Under the pieces are notes generated by a model, which was given only the letters and a program-made list of their open reading frames with translations, made no database searches and had not been told where the DNA came from. 64,000 bases of DNA from Paraspadella gotoi. Its lineage: Eukaryota > Chaetognatha. A program made the translations under genes and the position numbers. Position 1 is the first letter of the stretch. Each line of letters begins with the position of its first letter. The stretch covers positions 20,161,657 through 20,225,656 of the forward strand of contig CM119266.1 in NCBI GenBank assembly GCA_051294375.1, written 5' to 3'. Positions 21,601 through 36,600 of this stretch are shown in pieces.

Positions 21601-24600
21601 GATCTTCTTTGATTGGGCGGCCATTTGCATCACCGTTTCCCGATCTAACAGACTGTAAAGCGTATCAATAAACCACTGAGTGTTCAGGAAAATAATGTCG
21701 TCCGCGTGGTCGCCTTGTTTCCCCATACCGAACCAAAATATTTTTCCTCGAGAATGAAGATGCTTTGCGACTTCCATGAGACCTTGTTCGTTGTTACCAC
21801 ACATAGACTTGAACTTGGTTGTAAATTCTGAAAATCGTAACATTGGCACTTCCATTGTACACATAACTTGTTGAACTGCGCGTTCTACCTCGAGAACATT
21901 TGGAGTAATGGGTTTTACATATTCCCCGAAAAAGCTGGGATGAAAAGAAGCAGCTTTAACAAGATTTAAGTAATCCTCGAGTCCTTTCAACCCTGGGCCT
22001 ATTCTAACTACGTTTTCATGAATTAGTGGTAGGCGTGTCTTGTATTTTCTTAATGTTTGAAGCTTCATGTTAGCCACGATTGATAACTTCGGTTCTCCTA
22101 TAGCTTCAAGATCATCCAAGAGCGTCTTTAACTCTTTCTCTCTTGCATTTAAAAAGTTGCTGAGATATTTTTCGACTCTAAGCACTAAATATTCGGCATC
22201 CTTGTTGACCATTTCTTCACCGAACATGCCAACAGGAATAATTATGCAGGCGTCGGATGAGTACGTCATGACCATGTCGATCCATAGACCGAGTATCTCA
22301 TACTCGAAGTCGCTTTGGAATTCAAACATGTTGAAAACTAGGTTTACTAACATCTGTTCGTGTCTAATGAAAACGAAGTCGAGAGTAGCATTTCTAATTG
22401 TTCCACTGAATTGCCACAGAGAACAATGAACGACGCGATGGTCATTTGCGCTCATTAAGGCATTAAGGTAGTAGTCGTATACTGACAACCATCGTCTCAT
22501 TCTAAGATTGTGTTCCACAATCCTTTGGCGGAAATCGAGACCGAATTCGCCGCATAGTACTTCGCTAAATTCAGTCATCCCTGAATCGGCTCCTCCCAAA
22601 ACAATTATCTTCATACCCCGATACAGACATTTTTCGAGTCGCTCGTCATACTCTAGCAAATAACGCATCAAGCGAAAGTTGCTGTTTCGATATTCCTCAA
22701 TATTTCGGAAGCATGACAGCGGATTTCGCGAAAAATCCCACTCTTTTAGGTTTCGACCGGCAGAAAGATCTTTCAAAATATTTGATGGGATGTACCGGAT
22801 CCAATTTTGTTGAAAATCAACATCATTAAAATAGAGATAAATTTTTGGTAAATTGCAAATTCTATTTTCACTGAGATCTATAAAATGCGATTGGGGTTGC
22901 TGTGATACCTTAACTGGCTTTGACTTCGTACGTTCTTGTTTTTCGTTTTCGGGAATGTTAATTTTAAAAATATAATTTCCTTTCATGTTTACGGTTTGCA
23001 AGGTTGTGTTTTGAAGAATACCAGCATTTAACGAGCGTAAACCATTGTAGGAAAAGTTGACATCAGTCAGTTTTGGAAATAAAGCTAAATCTGTCGAAAT
23101 AAATAACTATAAATATTTTTTTATATAAAATATTGTCAGACAGCATGTACTATTACTTGTAAGATAAAAATTAAATTACAAATCATGAATGGTTATGTAT
23201 GAAGCTATAAATTGTTCATTGTTTGACTTATAATTTGACTTATAAGATAGATTAATTGCGAAAATCAGTTTTTTTTCTCTGTTTGTGAATTAAATTACCT
23301 GTTATTATTGCAGTAATATGGTTATGACTGCAGTTGATAACTTGCAAGCTCTTTAATTGATTTTTTCCGTCGCTAATACCCACGTCAAACAACAAGAGCC
23401 GGTTGTATGAAATATCTATCGATTCCATTTTAGTACAATTATTTAATCCTGTAATTTGATATATGTTGACGTTATTCAAATAATGATTGATAAGTGAAGC
23501 TCAATTTTTTTTGAACCTTTTATATCGTGAATTCGGTTATTCTTTGCTTCCATTCTTTGCAAACTTGGTAATTGACCGAAGACAGCCGGAACTGAACTTA
23601 ATCTATTATTGTTTATTTTTAGCAATCTAAGTTTTTGACAGTTTTTCATCTCTTCAGGAAAGGATTTATCTTGAAGTTGATTATCAGAAAAATCGCAAGT
23701 ATGCAAAAGTGTCATATTACCAATTCTACAATTTTGTATAAAATTTTATAATCAATTGATAAGTCTTAAATACATATTTTCAGGGTGTCATTTTTTTGCC
23801 TGGGATCAATTGTAGTAAGATTTAAGTGGACGAGGGAGAGATGTTCTAGCCGCTCAAGGTTCCATGTTTTTTCCAATCCGTCAGCCCTCTGCTCGGCTTT
23901 ATCTTGATTCACCATTTTGAGATCTACAACCGTTCGAATAATTTTACCGGCTGACTTCATGTCAAGTCTGAAAAATGAAAATTTGCAAATTACTTGTTTC
24001 ACTATTTTCTATTTTTATATTTTATGAAGGATTTAGTATTTAATCTTATTATTTAATCAAATATATATTGCTCTCTTTCTTAAAAATATTTTATATATCT
24101 AATAATTCAATTTGGGAAGGGGAAGTCAGTGTTGTCTTCTGGAAATAGAGGGAGCATCTATACAACACAAGGTTAGATTACTATCTGTCCTAGTTTTCTA
24201 ATAGATATCACACATCATTTCTGTTAGAAAGTCATTAATGAAAAATCATAATATCTAATAGGCTGAACAGAAAGGGGTGGGAATGGATAATTTTTTGAGG
24301 GGGGACCAAAGTTATATATGATTTTTTTTTTACCAATAGGGATAAGACTACCATGTAGAATTGTATGTATAATAAAATTCTTGGCATAATAAAGAAACAA
24401 CTTTGAATTAAATTTAAATTTTCAGCATTTAAGCAATTTATAAATCTATTAGCATATTTTTTGCAAAAAATGTTTTTCCAGAGGCTACTAAACTAACCAA
24501 ATAACCAAACACTTAGGGTTACTAACCAAAAGTGTTTTAAATCATTATATGATACAATTAAAAATAGTAAAAAAATTTAATATATAAGCTTGTATAAAAA

Positions 24601-27600
24601 AATAATTGTTGCTATCAAAATTACAATATTACTATATAATGATAAAAAAAAATTTTAACTAATCTTAACTTTTTTTGATGGATTCTGATAGAGCATAAAA
24701 AAATATAACTACAACTTTCAAAAACTTTTATGTTTTCTTGGTCAAAATTAAGAAAAAGTAATAAAATTATCGAAAGATGATGATGATTATAAATAGTTTT
24801 TCATATTTTTCACCCACTTATGATCAAAATATCGAAAAAAGAATTATACTTTGTGTAGATAACTTTTTGCAAGCTTCCTGAATCTGATCTTAAAAATAAA
24901 AAAATCATAAAAAAACTTTTAGCCTTTCTTATTTATAAATAAGTATTAAAAAATTAATATATGGAGTATGGAGTAATATTAAAAATTTTTGTCTATTCAG
25001 ATTTTTTAAAAAATGTCTAAATTTTCGTTTGAGCAGGTGCTTAATTAAAATATCTTAACCACCTTACTGAGTTAGGCTCCCCCTAAGCCTTAGTAAAAAA
25101 TTAATTTTCGTTTAAAAAATAATATTAAAAAATAATATTAAAAAATGATCTTTTAATTACTGTTGTTTTACTAAAAATCAAAAAAACTAATTTTCCCGCC
25201 CACAACCCCCGGGCCTTTTGTCTTTGGGGAGGGCATCAAGTCTACCTGTCAACACGCCCCTGGGCCTGGTTCTACCAATTTCATATTAGAAGTTTTAGTA
25301 TAACTAAAATATTGGTTGAATCAATTTCAAAATCGTCTACCCCTTGTAATAATCATAATGATAATGAATTCTAACCAACCGTTGTAGTTCTGGGCTTCGT
25401 TGGCCATGTTGGCGCAATAAGACCAAGGGAGCTTCTGTTCCTTCGAGCGGTTTGCTTGGTGGAGGAGGTTCTTTAATTTCTTCTTCCAACCATTCTTCCT
25501 CCTCTTCTCTTGCTAATTCCTTTTTGATTTACGCAAAATATTTTTTAACCGATGGTTTTAAATGAGACACTATTAATGAAAATTAGTTCTTAAAAATATT
25601 TTAATTTTTATATTTTTCAATTGCACTGAGGCTGACCTCAACTTCGTCGTAAGTCGACAAACCAAGAACTTGCGTTCGCGTTTTCTTTTTAGCTTTTTCT
25701 ACCCCCTTTTTCCCACCCGGTCCTAAAGCGTTAGTTTTCGGGTTTTTGGGGGGCATTCCTATACTCGCGAGAAGTAACTTGATTCTTTTTACCTATCGAG
25801 ACGCGATAGACTCACTATCTAAATCTCATGATCTATGATAAAACTATAATATTTCATTGAGTTTCTCATTTATAATCTCCTTTTTACATTTTTTCAAACG
25901 CAGTTCGCTGATGTCCGAGGCGTCGCAACGCGTCGTGGCGGCGGTGGCAGCAGCAGAGCGCTTCGACGCCGTCCGCGAATCGAGGCTAAGCGAAAGCGAG
26001 ACGTCGTCCGTCGAGGGGCGAGATGTCGAAGCTCGTCGAAAACGGGGCCCAAAAAAAGGGCTCTTCAAGCGAGACGGAATCCAGGCAGCGATCCAGGCCA
26101 GTCTGCAGGGTGTCAAGTCCGGGGTCGACAAGGACGAGGACGACCATCACGTGACGCCAATTCTGGTATCCTCTTCGGACGAATTTTCTCTGTCTCAGGT
26201 GAATTAACCTGTTTATGAATAATCTCGGTACAACTTAATTTTTGTTACGCTCAATCTTCTTGCATGTAATTCCAAAATAATGCGAATTGTAGGACATGTG
26301 TCTCAGCTGTGGGTCTTTTGGGGCCGGGGAGGAAGGTCGACTCATCGCTTGCTCGCAGTGTGGCCAATGCTATCATCCGTATTGCGTCAACCGAAAACCC
26401 ACAAAGGTCATCCTTCAGAAAGGCTGGCGTTGCCTCGAATGCACTCTTTGTGAGGGTTGCGGCAAGAACGACGACGAAGCCCGTCTATTGCTTTGCGACG
26501 ACTGCGACGTCTCTTACCATACTTATTGCCTAGATCCTCCATTGGATCACGTGCCAAAGGGTAAGACGAGGGAGTCTTAATGCCTTAGGGCTGGTGAAAC
26601 GTTAGTTTATCAACGACCTCTTTCTATTAGGAACTTGGAAGTGCAAATGGTGCGTATTTTGTGTGGATTGCGGAACGACGTCTCCGGGAATTTATTGCGA
26701 TTGGCAAAATAACTACAGTCAATGCGGTCCTTGCGCCGCCATGACCATTTGCCCAATTTGTAAAAGACATTATAGGGAGGAAGACTTGATTATATTATGC
26801 ATGCAGTGCGACCGATGGGTTCACGCAGGTTCGAAAACAAATTTAAAAACACTTTTTTGTTTGAATTGTGTCTGGTGGCGCTTTCACCACAGACGAATTA
26901 AAATGTTTTCTCGGCGCCTCAGCAGACTACTATCTAGGAAAAAAGTATATCACATAATTGTTATAGGTTTATTTATTCAATAAAAAATATATAAAATATA
27001 AGTAAAATATTTTTAATATTTGGTATACTCTCCCTTGGCATCGATTATTGTTTGCATTCATCTGGGCATGCTCTCGTACAGCGATTTGAAGTATAACAGT
27101 GAAATGTTTTTCCACATCTTTAACACAATTCTTTTTAGAGTTGATGATGCGCGTTTTTCTTTCTTTTCTGAAAGCTATAATGGCAAGGTTCAATGTTTTT
27201 AGCATTGTGAAATTAAAAAATTAAAATTATTTGAAATAAAAATAAATAAATATCAAAAATAGTGGAAAACTAAATATGATTTTTTCGCCATTTTCTATTT
27301 GAAGTAGCGATCTTTTTTTACCTGTAACTTCTAAACTACTTAACCTACGAAAAAATGGAATGAAGCTACTGAAAAAAAATTTAATGTAAATTCGGAAACA
27401 TTCTGATTTTTTTAAAATCAAATAAGTTTTTGAGTACATATCCTTTACTAAAAATGTGATATACTTTTATCCTAGATAGTAATACACCATCCCCAGATTC
27501 GAGCCCTGAGGTTGTGAGATGGGCCGGTTAATCCACCGGAAGGCACGACTCTGCCGACAAATCCAAAACTATGAACTTCATTAAAAAGACTGCCGCCACG

Positions 27601-30600
27601 TGGTGACACTTCTGTAGATTGTAATTGTAATTTCTGTATTTTCTAAGGATGCGATGGCATGCGTACTGAGGAGGAAGTTGAAAAAGTTTCGGAAATCGGC
27701 TACAACTGCTTGGTTTGTCGACCTCGAACCGGTATGACAGAACACCCATTGCGTGTAGCGCTGAGGAAAGAGGAGGAAGGTCGTCGACAGGAAATGGAGG
27801 AACGCGCCAAAATTGCTGCCGCTCAAGTTGCCGCGGAGCGAGCGGAAAAAGAGAGAGAATTAGCTAAATCCAGACCGCCGATGCAATATTTTTTGGACGG
27901 AGTTTGTTTGTCCGAGACGGGAATAAATCGAATTCGAAGTCTACAGGTAATTAAAAGCCGGAATATTATAATAACACCGCCACAACAGTATAATCGGTGC
28001 TTTACATATTTATTTTTCTGACCGGAAAGATGAATCTACAATCGAGCGGAACAAAGAAGGGTCGACGCGGGACGAGGGCGGGAATGGGAGGAAATCGCGG
28101 TGGGATGCTAGGCGGCGGGATGTTAACAGGAGGAATGAACAAGAATCATCCGCAGATGGCCAAGCTTTTGCATCTCGGCGGCGCCGAGGTTCCCGGCGAA
28201 GATTCCGACGAGGAGCGCGACGCCGAACTAGACGAAAAAATGGATGAAGACGGCGTCCTTGCGGGCGTCGACGGTTCCCTCGGCCCGGACGGGAAGAAGA
28301 AGAGGTTGCGAAAGCCGATGAGGTTGGGTATCGGGGGATTCATGGTCCGTGGCAATCGCGGACGCGGTGGATTCCTCACTGGAAGGGGTCGACCGCCGAT
28401 CGGTCGAGGAGGCCACCCCGCCGACGAAGACACCACGGGTGGTGGAGCGGACGGCGACGTCGACGCGGCCGCGAACGACCCCAATGGAAAGGCCAAAAAG
28501 AAGGCCTGGAGGCGCAAAAAGGCTAAAGGGCTGATCGAAGAAGCCTACCCATCTTATCTGCAAGACGCTTTCTTTGGACGACCTCTTCTTGACATTCCAA
28601 CGGCCGCGGGACTCCTTCTTTCAGATGAAGAAGATACTGATGAAGTAGGCCCTGGGGTTGTCATTTCAACAAGTGCCATTTGACAAATTTATTCCTGCCA
28701 ATTACTTTTCAGGGACAAAGCTACAACTTTTTGCAACCACGAAGATTTGTACCACCAACAACGGAAAAAAATATTCATAAGTCTGATTCAACTTTACCGC
28801 CGACGCATCTCCTGGATGCGAACTTGCAGCAACAAAAAATGGGAGGTAGGTTTTTGGGTGCAATTAATAAAATAATCATAATTCTGCAGGTGCTATAAAT
28901 TATTACGTTACCTGAACAAAAATGCTCTGCTGCTCCGTTATCTATCAAATGTTCCTTTGTTAATATTGTTATGGCATCCTTTTTTTTCACATTTAATTTC
29001 CTGATTTAGCGAAACTGTTTTTAATTATGACAGCCTCTACTCCGCTCCGCGTTTCTGTGGGCGGTTCTGCGTCGTCTTCGACATCCGCCCCTTCCCCTAA
29101 GTCAGTTGGCACGTCAAGCCCGAGTTTAACTTCGCCCAATGAAAAAGCACAAGCCATCAAACTGTCACCTAACTTCCCACCGGTATGAAATACTAAATTA
29201 GCAAGTCTTGGGGAATTTTTATTCGTTGATTATAATAAGCTCTGTACATTATAATTCTAGATGAAATATTAATCTGCTTTACCTATCTCAGTCTACTCCC
29301 TCACCGAGACCCGAACCCTCGGCGAAACCTAACGAGGCCCCGCCTTCTTCCGACGACAGCAAGGAGGTGGAAACCAACCAGGACAATAACGACGACGACG
29401 ATCTTCATCTCGAAGACATTGACGATATCGACGACGATGAACTACTTAAGGTTTGTAGTGTAAAGGTGCTCTTGTTTTTCGGTGTGGCTTAACAATTTTT
29501 GAGTCGTCACTTTCTTTACGGAGGATTTTCTTATTAATTTTTTTTTTGTGGGTAAAACTGCACGTTCTGCTTCAAATTTCTGCGAGGGCTCTTGCTTCCG
29601 TTACTAATTTAAAAAGGTCGCCGTCCCCGAAACCGGCGCTCTGTTTTAAAGCGTAACCTAAGTCATTAAGTTAGTCGCCGACAGGCCGCCTCTTAGTTAC
29701 CTACGATTTTGTTATTTCATTTAATAATTTCATTTTAATATTTTTTTAGGAACTCGGTTTAGACCCGGATGATATGAAAACGGTCGACGATGTCGCCGCC
29801 GGAGCAGACGAATCAAGCGGGCGAGCCGCTGCCCCGGTAGAGGCTCCTGTCCCTTCTGCATCCACACCCAATCCGGCGTCATCGACCACAAAATCGGCTT
29901 CTTCTATCAGCGCCACCTCGACTGGAAACACGGCGGGTGACTTAGACGACGTGGGGGACGTTTTCAGTGGCGTGGCAGAACTAGAAAAAAATTTTGACAT
30001 TCACAAAATGGCCGAAGAAGGACCTTTTCCTCTCGACTCGAAAACCGTTGAAGACATTTTCAGCGTCATAGGTAGATTGCAATATTTTTGGCGACATATA
30101 CGACGGTTGTTCTTAACTTCTTATATTTATTACTTATTAATAATATTAGTTATTTTTACTTTATTTTATTACGAGGTGACGAGTCGAGTCAGAGTGGGCC
30201 TCCGTTTGCTCCTAGTCCCAACCAATCTAATCCTCAGCAGCAAGCCTCCCATACTGTAGGCATGCCCCAGCTTCCAGGAAACCAAATGGGGCCACAAGCC
30301 CATCCTCAACCCGGAGCCCAAGCACACCCACAAAGTCTAGGACCTTTGCAGGTAATAATACACAAAGATACAATTTTAAACATCTGATATTAATATTAAT
30401 TATTAACGGATAAAAAATCGTGAGACGGACGGACGTAAATTTGTTAGCATTTTTCATAATTTTGTTCTGAGACTGACGGACTTATATTAGAGCTGGAATG
30501 TGCGATAAGCAGATCCGGCTTAAAAAAATCCTAAAAGTAATAATAATTCGACGCACATGGACGAAAAAATGGATACATTAAGATTAAAGAACCAAGTTGG

Positions 30601-33600
30601 GAGGAAACAATCATAAAAGTAACTTGGCTATGCAACAACTAGAGTGTGTCCCAATGGTACCAACATTTTACAAATGAATACTATGTGACGGTATATTCAC
30701 ACCGCCTCACATCCAGCTTCGTTGAGCATATCCCATTGGCTCAGAGTGGGAACTCACCATCCCAAACGATACGTTCAATCCACAGTCCTAAGTCCTAACG
30801 ACTTCCCTTTGTGTTGGCAAAGCCGTTCTTGGGTAACCGCGCCAGTGGCCGGCGGCACCGCTGAGGGTTGGAAGCCACTAAAGCCAACAGTGAGATGTCC
30901 CATCCCAATGAGCTTCCCAGGCAACCCGGCTGTTTCTATAACTGTACAACGTTAATGTATAAAGACATAACAACAACCAAGAGGATAACATTTGAATATA
31001 CACTTAATGTTATTGTCTTTTCAATTTCATTGCTATTTTATAGATTGATCCTCAGGGACCTATTACAACGGGTCCTAATCAATTTGTGAGGGGGCCTCAT
31101 GGGGCACCACCCCCGATGTCTCCGATTAGTCACATGGGCCCAGGCAATGGGCACGGTTCTCAACATCCCGGCAGCTTATCTCCTTTTGGAATGCCCAACA
31201 ACCAACCCGGTTTGTCTCAGGTATATAAAAATAGACGAAAAATATAATTTATTCTAGGTTCCTGGCATTTTTCTTTTGGAACTTATTTTTTTCTTTTTCT
31301 TAGTCTCCATTTCATCCGTCACCCGGTGCGGTGGAAACGCAGTTCAGTAGCGCAAGCGCAGTTGGAGCACCTCACGGATTTTCCCCTGGATTCAGGAGTG
31401 AGCCAAGTCCTACGGGTATTCCCCCACCCGCCCCAAGCGGGGTTGTTAATCCGCCGCCATGGGCATCACCTACAGGACCTGTTCCACCTGGAATGATCAC
31501 CTCGACATCCGGTATTTAATTTTCCTAATCTTCATGCGATGTTTTGAAATGTGATTACTGTATATGTACGAGCGTACAAAAATTTTAGTATTCAGTATAT
31601 TCGGCAATAGACCAACGGTAACGATTCTATATCCAACGAGCCAAGGCAAATAAATGGACTACTCCTTCGAAACCAAAAATTTAACTATAAAAGAAATTAT
31701 TCTGATAAGTTATGAAGTACATATTTAATTATTATTTATTGGCAGGCGGTCCTCAGTCTTTGACAGCTTCCTCCCCTAGCAAGAGCGGCCTTGAAGAGGG
31801 AGAAGTCGAAATGACATCTGGTGATACCGGCAAAAAGGCGACGCAATTGTCATATAATCAGAGAACTGTTCAAAAATGGGAAGAAGACGAGAAATTAGGT
31901 AATCTCTCATATCTAGTACAAATGTAGCTTCTGTGACTAATAATATATGAGATTTTTAAAATTTAGTGGCTTTCTTCTTTCTGGCGAGTGATCACGAGAC
32001 GAAATTATATAAAGAATAAATTTTCCGTTTAAGGACAGAAGTGTTTGCCGATATTTTGATTTCTCGATATGCCGAAAAAATGTTTTTAAAAATTACTGTA
32101 TAAAAGATATTGAAAGATGAGACTTTGAAATGCAATATGTACAATAGACACATTTGAATCCAACAATATTTTAATTAGATAACCAGTCAGGGTGTCATTC
32201 TGTTCGTTTTTCTAAGCTCTTTTTAACTAAGAAAGTATTTTATAAGCATATGACTATAAATTGTATTTTCTGTTAATTGACTCAATTTTTTTTTCTGAGA
32301 GCTCAACTCTGTTGAATAGTCTATTGTGGGTTAAGGCCTACAAAATTCTTACTGCAAGCTTTCAATCAAGACTCTCTCAACGTCTAGTTTATGCATTCTT
32401 AGAGTACCAGTCTCTTCGAAGGTGTGGGTTTGAATCTGACTTCTGCCACCACGTTAAACGAGATTTTAATGGCGAAATCAATTGTGGTATTATTCTTGGG
32501 GTGAGGAGCGACGGTGAGACACACGTACGAGTCTTGGCCAATGCTAAGTCTATCTGAAAGCTTTGTTACTGATTGGTGGGTGCCGGTTCCATGGACATTG
32601 GACAACCAATCAGTTGCGATATAATATTTCAAAGCATGTTTCAATTGTTTTAAAGTATGTCTTAAAAATGTGATTAGAATAATACTAAGATGTGTGTCAT
32701 TACAACTTAAACTGCCTCATCGCTGTCCGTCCTCAGCCTAGTCTCAAAGTCTGAGTATCTACCGTACGTCCTGGGTTCAATCCCTTGATCCCTGGATAAA
32801 TGTGACGGGACCGGTTTAAAATGTATGCTATTGTTAGTGACAGAAGGCGGTCACAATAATTATTATTAAATGTATAATAAAATATTGAAATAGTTTTAAC
32901 TTTTCACTACTAATTATTTTAAAATATTAAATTTTATCCTTTATCTTTCATTAATTAAATTTCAAACCTTTTTGTGACACAGGATTGAGCGCGACTATAT
33001 CACCCGTGCTTTACGCGAACATGGTTCACCCTGAGTTCAAGGAGAAGTATCCCGACTGGACAGAGCGCGCGAAACAAATAATGAAGATTTGGCGACGGAT
33101 TCCGACAGAAGATCGGGCGCCTTTTCTGGCCAAGGCGCGGGAAAACAGGGCGCAGAGACGGATGGACAAGAGTCAGAAGCAAGTCAGTGAGGTTAGTTAT
33201 GCACTATCTAGATAGTGTTTTTATTTTACCATTAATGCATAATATGCTTATTTTTTTTAATTGTTTTCATCTTAGGCATTGCAAAGGAGAGGAGGCAATA
33301 CTGCCGGACCAACTGGACCCCCACCTAATGTACCAATGAGCGGTCAGTCTGGAGGTCCCGACATTTCTGGCAATTTGGGTCCATCTATTGGTGGGGACAT
33401 GTTAGGCCAAGTGGGACCGAACATGAGTACCATGGCGCCGCCTCCTCCACAACAGCAGCAGACGCCCTCCCCTCAAGCGAATCCCATGATGAACAATCCT
33501 CCTGGACAACCGAACATTTGTTCAGGCTCCAATCCCTCGGCCGGCGGGAGCGGTCCCCACGGGATGTCCTCATCCAACCTTGGAATAAACGTTATGTCTG

Positions 33601-36600
33601 ACAACAGTTCGCCGATAGGAGGTTCTGTCCAATCAGTGGGTCCTCGTCCTATGATGGGCGGGCCTCAAGGACTCATTGGGGGACCCGATAGCATGATTTG
33701 TCCTCCTGTCAGCGGCGCAAATCAAACCGGACCCAATTTTCCCATGCGAATGATGGGAGGTCCGGGAATGAATATGCGAATGCCGAATCCTATGAGGATT
33801 GTCGGGGGTCCAATGCCCATGGGTCCCATGGGGGGTCCTCTTGGTCAGTCGACGGGTTTGGGAATCATGCCGGAGGATACCACGCCGATAATGCTACCTC
33901 CAGGTTTGTTAATTTGAATAAATATATCTTTCTGTAGTTTTGCTTGTGATTCCAGTCTTAAATAAATTTGATATCAATTAGGAATGAAAGCAGGTCCGGA
34001 TGCTGAAAAGTTTATCAAAGATCAAAAATTGGTTCGTGAGAAGGAACAAGAAGCGAGATGGAAAATGTTGCAACAACAACGCATTGCTCAGCGTATGGCG
34101 CAGCAACAACAGCAGCAACAACAAATTGGACCTCACGGAGGCTCTGTCTTTGATGGAGGACCGGGATTTGTACCTGGAGTACCTCAGCAGCAATTACAAC
34201 CTCAACAACCCAATTTGATATCTTCCGCTTCTGAAATTAATGCCACGAACATGGGAGGTGCGCCCTCTGATTCAGGTATTAAGATTAATAATTAGAACTT
34301 ATTTGTTATTTACATATATGCTGCCCAATTCCTTTTTCGTCAAGTATTAAATAATTTTTTTAAAAATAAAAAAAAACCAACAATTATATGTATATCGTGA
34401 TCGTTACTCAAATGTAATACAAATCGTCAATGATATTAAAATTGTTGTAAAAATTCAGCCTGCGTCATGACTGGAGTTCCCTCGCCCGCATCGTCTGTTA
34501 CATCACAAGGTGGGACTTCTGATGCCGGAGGAGCCGGGGGTTTGGCGCGATCCGGAACTCCTGGAGCTGATGGTCGACTATCACAATCTGGGACGCCAGA
34601 ACCGAGATCTGGCGGCGCCTCCCCAATGCCGCCTCAGAGCCCGAAGGATAAGATGCTGCTGTCACCAACAGGGTCTTCTCCTAGGTAAACAGGTTTTCGT
34701 TTTTATCTCACCAGACAGGCGAATGCCCGACTTGGGAGAGATGTTAATTCGTTTCTGCTTCTTTTGACCGTAGTCATTGCCGCGTTGTTTTAACATTGAA
34801 AATAGCTCGTGTGTAACCATAGGAAGCTGAAAATTTTAGAATTGGCTTCTCATGATTGAGGTCTTTTAAATTGTTATGTTTCATATTTCTACACTCATTT
34901 GTTTGTTTTATTTATGAAACAATTTTTATATATAAATATGTTCAGCTCTGCAGCGGCTGTATAAAAATAAATAAAGTTGTAAACTAGCAATTATGATAAT
35001 TAAATCATTAATAATTTAGCTATTAATTGAACTACAAACCAATATGATCATTAACCAATGTAATATATTAATATTAAACTTTTAGGGCAATAGAACAAAA
35101 ATTTATTAAAGCTTAATCAAAATACGACAATATTCAAATAAGATTGAGGAACTTAATCTCATTTGAGATAATCCACAAATTAATCTGCTACAGCGCCTCT
35201 CCAGTTTCTCTCTTTCTTTTTTTTTTAATTATATCGTTCTTTTTTTTTCCATTGTATCTTCTGATTTGTCTAAAAACGAGTTCGCTCTGCAGCGGCTGCC
35301 CAGCTTCTTTCTCTCTTACTTATACACGCATTTGTTTTATTTACGAAGAATGACTATCATTGCCTCAATGAATAATTATTATTGCCTCAATGAATGATTA
35401 TCATTGCATCAATGAATGACTATCATTACATCCATCATTTGGTTATCATTGCATCAATATTTGGTTATCATCGCATCAATGTTTGTTATCATCGTATTAA
35501 TATTTGGTTATCATCGAATCGATAATAAAATTAATATTAATAATAAATTATTTTTATATCAATCAAACAATTATTGTTACATCAATCAATTAATTATTAT
35601 TATATCAATCAATCAATTATTATTACATCAATAATTTGTTATAGCATCAATCATTCATTTTTTTCGTATTTTTTCATTAATTTTTTTATATTAACGTCTG
35701 GCGTGATCACTATACTTTTAAGATATTTTCAAATAAAATATTTTGATTTTTCTCTCTATACCTTTCGTTTGAAATTATCGAGAATTTTCTGTTATAGACA
35801 TGGATTCCAAGTTTCTAGTCCCGTCGATGATCCCGAAGCACGAATGGCGTCAACTCCGCCAATATCTAGTGCAACGCCGCCACCCGTTCTGCAACAAAAC
35901 GCCTGTCCCATCCCTGCGCAAATGATACGGCCCCAAAGACCGCAGACTCAGACAACTTTCGATCCATATTCTTCTCAACCTGGTACTCCGCATCCTTCGT
36001 CCCAGCTAATTATGATGCGTCCTCCCGGACTCGTAAGCGGATTTGGAGCACCAATCCGCGCTCCGGCCATGACATCTTCTGGGGATCCTTTCGTAAAACC
36101 GCCACCTCCACCGCCTCGACCAAGACCACAAACTATCGTTTCTTCATCAAGTGATCCAATATCTTCGGGGACGGATCCGTTTCTCAGACCTGCACCGCCG
36201 TCAATGGCGAGACCTAACATGGGACCACCTAGATTCATGGGGCCTCCCTTAAGAGGAACAACTCCTAATGCTCAGAGTAAGCACAAGTTTTGTAGAGATT
36301 TGTAAGTAAAGAACGCTTAAATAAATGACTGACATTTTAAAAATTTTGAGAAAAAAGTATTTCATAATCATTGTAGCAAACAAATCAAACTTTCTCTTAT
36401 TCAAAACACAACGAAAGAAAGAAATATATACCATAATCATGTATAACTCGTCCTCTGCAGATTTTCCGCGCCCGCAAGGAACACCAAATTCTCCGAGCCC
36501 TTCTTCGCCGATGACAGACCCTTATTTAACTCCACCTGGTACTCCGCGTCCTGGACCGGTCACAATTAGAATGGCATCCAAACCAACCCCAGATTCATTT

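Larger units (their letters stand above)
26293..27740 (+). other. KMT2C/D second PHD cluster
   Basis: Exons 16-18 encode three consecutive PHD fingers. The first is DMCLSCGSFG..LIACSQCGQCYHPYC. The second is CEGCGKNDDEARLLLCDDCD..YHTYCLDPPL. The third is CVDCGTTSPG..CPICKRHYREEDLIILC..CDRWVHAGCDG, closing with YNCLVCRP. They align residue by residue with the KMT2C/D second cluster, which binds histone H4 tails in the mammalian proteins. This is the strongest single identifier of the gene. Confidence 0.95.

Noticed and set aside
22067-22429. 120-codon + strand ORF within the Roco exon
   Set aside because: Antisense shadow of a 652-codon minus-strand coding exon with LRR/Roc/COR features.
28146-28563. 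Two long minus-strand ORFs opposite KMT2C/D exon 19
   Set aside because: Shadow frames of a G+C-rich coding exon. The + frame carries conserved family motifs.
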